From assembly GCA_937901255.1 (NCBI GenBank), contig CALCHN010000064.1, forward strand, positions 1 to 64,000: a DNA stretch of 64,000 bases. The letters run 5' to 3'. This DNA is from an uncultured Flavobacteriales bacterium. Lineage in GTDB: Bacteria > Bacteroidota > Bacteroidia > Flavobacteriales_E > Vicingaceae. Below are positions 62,485 to 64,000 of the stretch, in pieces; positions within the stretch are counted from its first letter, which is position 1; each line of letters begins with the position of its first letter. The notes under the pieces are model-generated. The model saw only the letters and a program-made list of their open reading frames with translations, was not told the origin of the DNA and did no database searches. The translations under genes were made by a program, and so were the position numbers.

Positions 62485-62877
62485 ATGAGAATTATGAAAC
62501 AAATAAAATTAATAAAAATAGGTTCGATTTTGACAATTATTCTATTTATGACAATCACTTTAATAATAGGTTGTACTAATAGTGAAAGAAATAAAACTAA
62601 CCCAACAGCAATTGAAATGATGGTAGATGTTTTTGAGGGAAATCATTCATTGCCGACTGTTAAACAAAAAATGGATGCAGTTATGAAAGCATACAAAATT
62701 GATGTAACAGAGAGAAATTATGAGAAATGTGGTAGTGCATTAGTTAGCTTAAGAAAATCAACTGGAGTAACTGAAATGGAAATTATCGATCACATGCTAG
62801 ATGCTGATACAGGTAAGGAAGGTATTTCTTTTCCAGATCAAGCAGGAATATCTGCAACACTATTACAAAAAAAGTAA
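62485..62877 (+). CDS. small lipoprotein, function unknown
   Basis: The 130-residue precursor has a long basic N-terminus and a lipobox (LIIGC, Cys30). The mature part contains TERNYEKCGSALVSLRKSTGVTEMEI and is helical. An ATG three codons later is also possible as start. No family is recognised. The gene stands alone with an AT-rich leader; its stop is about 110 bp from a methyltransferase gene on the other strand. Confidence 0.65.
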   Translation: MRIMKQIKLIKIGSILTIILFMTITLIIGCTNSERNKTNPTAIEMMVDVFEGNHSLPTVKQKMDAVMKAYKIDVTERNYEKCGSALVSLRKSTGVTEMEIIDHMLDADTGKEGISFPDQAGISATLLQKK

Positions 62878-62984
62878 TTAAAAAATTTTCTAAACTCCTC
62901 TTTAAGTGTAGCATTTGCTACGCTTTTTTATTTAACCCCACACTAACCTTTGTGTCCTTTGCGTAAACCTAGCTGTCTTTGCGG

Positions 62985-63596
62985 TTAAAAATACTCAAAC
63001 GTACAAAACACAAAATTTTGTGAGGTATCAAAAGGAGTAGGGTGGTCGATATAAAAACTTTCTACTAATTTAAAATGTTGGTTAAAAGTAGTGGTAAGAC
63101 TTTCTTTAGAGTATTGCTGAATTTCAATACCGCTACATTTTTTAGGACCATTTTCAGAAAAAGTAGCAATGGTCATCTTACCATTTTTGTTTACCGCATT
63201 GTTTACTAAATTAAGGTAGCTTTCTATATCTTTTTTATCGGTTAAAAAATGAAAAACAGCTCTGTCGTGCCAATAATCGTACTTTTCTGCGGGGTTAAAA
63301 AGTGTAACATCTTCAACTATCCATTTTACCTTATTGGCTTTTTCGCCTAATCTTTCTTTTGCTCTGTTTATCGCTGCTTCAGAAATATCTAACACCGTAA
63401 TATTGATGTAACCCAACGTTAATAAATTATCTACTAAAAAGCTATCGCCACCACCAACATCAATAAAAGCAGCATTTTTATCTTTAACGTGTTTGGTAAT
63501 TTGTTCTAAGGAGGTTTCGGGAGTTGGTTGATACCAGCTTACTTCATCTAATTGCTTAGAAGTATAAATCTTTTGCCAATGTTCTTTTCTGTTCAT
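62985..63596 (-). CDS. class I SAM-dependent methyltransferase
   Basis: This 203-residue enzyme has motif I FIDVGGGDSFLVDNL near residues 39-53, an acidic DIS loop near 66-68 and a core typical of small-molecule methyltransferases with a YDYWHDRAVFHFL segment near 105. The N-terminus EHWQKIYTSKQLDEVSWYQ resembles proteins annotated as methyltransferase domain 11/25. The substrate is unknown. It starts only 7 nt from the T9SS gene on the same strand. Confidence 0.85.
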   Translation of the reverse strand: MNRKEHWQKIYTSKQLDEVSWYQPTPETSLEQITKHVKDKNAAFIDVGGGDSFLVDNLLTLGYINITVLDISEAAINRAKERLGEKANKVKWIVEDVTLFNPAEKYDYWHDRAVFHFLTDKKDIESYLNLVNNAVNKNGKMTIATFSENGPKKCSGIEIQQYSKESLTTTFNQHFKLVESFYIDHPTPFDTSQNFVFCTFEYF

Positions 63597-63603
63597 CTAT
63601 AGT

Positions 63604-64000
63604 TTAATTTTTTACAAATTTCAGCACTTGCTGGCGATTTTTTGTACGAATAGTTAAAAAATAAATTCCCGCAGGAAGCGATTTAATTGCAATACGGTTA
63701 GTGAAGTTATCGGTTTTTTCAATTAGTACTTTTCCGCTGATATCGGTAATAAAAAAAGTATTTTTTTCATTTAGAGATAAACCAACTATTGTAAGTTCTT
63801 CTTTAGCCGGATTAGGATAAATAGCCAAATCAGCTGTATTGTTAAGTTCGTTTACGGTGAGTGCATCATTATTAAATTGCGTTTGAGCAGCATCGGCATT
63901 TTGTTGAAGATGTAACAAGCTGTCTCCTGCCAGTAAAGCAAAAGCGACCACATGTTTGCCACCTGGAGCAATAGAAAAGCTATTAGCACTCATCACATGA
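63604..64000 (-). CDS. C-terminal part of a T9SS-secreted protein (partial)
   Basis: The frame runs to the window edge without a stop upstream, so this is the 3' end of a larger gene. It contains a PGGKHVVAFALLAGDSLLHLQ segment of the kind seen before the end of secreted Bacteroidota peptidases, then the T9SS type A sorting domain (DLAIYPNPAKEELTIVG, ending KQQVLKFVKN-like). The catalytic or main domain lies outside the window, so the protein cannot be named. Confidence 0.8.
   Translation of the reverse strand, partial: HVMSANSFSIAPGGKHVVAFALLAGDSLLHLQQNADAAQTQFNNDALTVNELNNTADLAIYPNPAKEELTIVGLSLNEKNTFFITDISGKVLIEKTDNFTNRIAIKSLPAGIYFLTIRTKNRQQVLKFVKN

Noticed and set aside
62939..62990. Third family of GxxExxY-type arms (GCAAAG words)
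   Set aside because: A single stretch with CTTTGCG words near 62955-62985 and another near 60379 resemble such arms in style, but no matching inverted partner was found, so I do not call an element.
1..64000. tRNA, rRNA and CRISPR features
   Set aside because: No cloverleaf with a GGTTCGAATCC-type arm, no rRNA motif and no regularly spaced direct repeats were found by eye. A dedicated scan could still find a missed tRNA.

Overview
The window is one AT-rich stretch of a Bacteroidota chromosome, most likely Flavobacteriales or a close marine relative. The evidence is the TAnnTTTG-type promoters (often TTG-N19/20-TAnnTTTG), the near absence of Shine-Dalgarno leaders, a fused SecDF, several proteins with type IX secretion (T9SS) C-terminal sorting domains, BshC, the serC/serA/DUF1015 cluster, and the many lipoproteins and outer-membrane barrels. 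I saw no rRNA, tRNA, CRISPR array, phage block or classical insertion sequence.

Layout. 0.1-4.5 kb (minus strand): serC, serA and a DUF1015 gene, normally a compact serine operon, each pair separated here by a GxxExxY (PD-(D/E)XK-fold) gene held between terminal inverted repeats. 4.5-6.4 kb (minus): polysaccharide deacetylase and a FemAB-like acyltransferase. 6.7-10.6 kb (plus): pyruvate dehydrogenase E1 beta and a membrane pyrophosphatase fused to a YceI domain. 10.7-19.5 kb (plus): envelope block with outer-membrane proteins, lipoproteins, an exported caspase-like protease and a propeller-sensor/SpoIIE phosphatase. 19.9-26.3 kb (minus): housekeeping genes (PfkB kinase, TPR protein, YciO-type protein, transaldolase, cysteine desulfurase, phosphoglucomutase/GlmM). 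26.4-32.2 kb (plus): TPR protein, ComA-like phosphosulfolactate synthase, rhodanese, DUF368, M28 peptidase, PabA/TrpG.

32.2-38.3 kb is the clearest accessory island. It holds small lipoproteins separated by a recurring intergenic module, a YD-repeat protein, a ParDE-like pair, a decapitated T9SS gene, a large ORF that runs into a dispersed repeat, and a HigBA pair. From 38.4 kb come uvrB, a CAP-domain lipoprotein-like protein, a Ca/Na antiporter, TatA, SecDF, a large T9SS FG-GAP protein, TspO, a ParE gene with an in-frame stop, a DUF481 protein, an Rpe-CBS fusion overlapping a DAHP synthase gene, a KdsC-like phosphatase, an NUC1 nuclease, tyrS, rimO, bshC, a lipoprotein, a methyltransferase and the 3' end of another T9SS cargo gene.

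Three things stand out. First, inverted-repeat elements in which a GxxExxY ORF exactly fills the space between the arms, with two solo elements at 52.8 and 55.1 kb carrying the same arms and no gene. Second, the exported caspase next to a propeller/SpoIIE sensor. Third, the Rpe-CBS fusion coupled to DAHP synthase.
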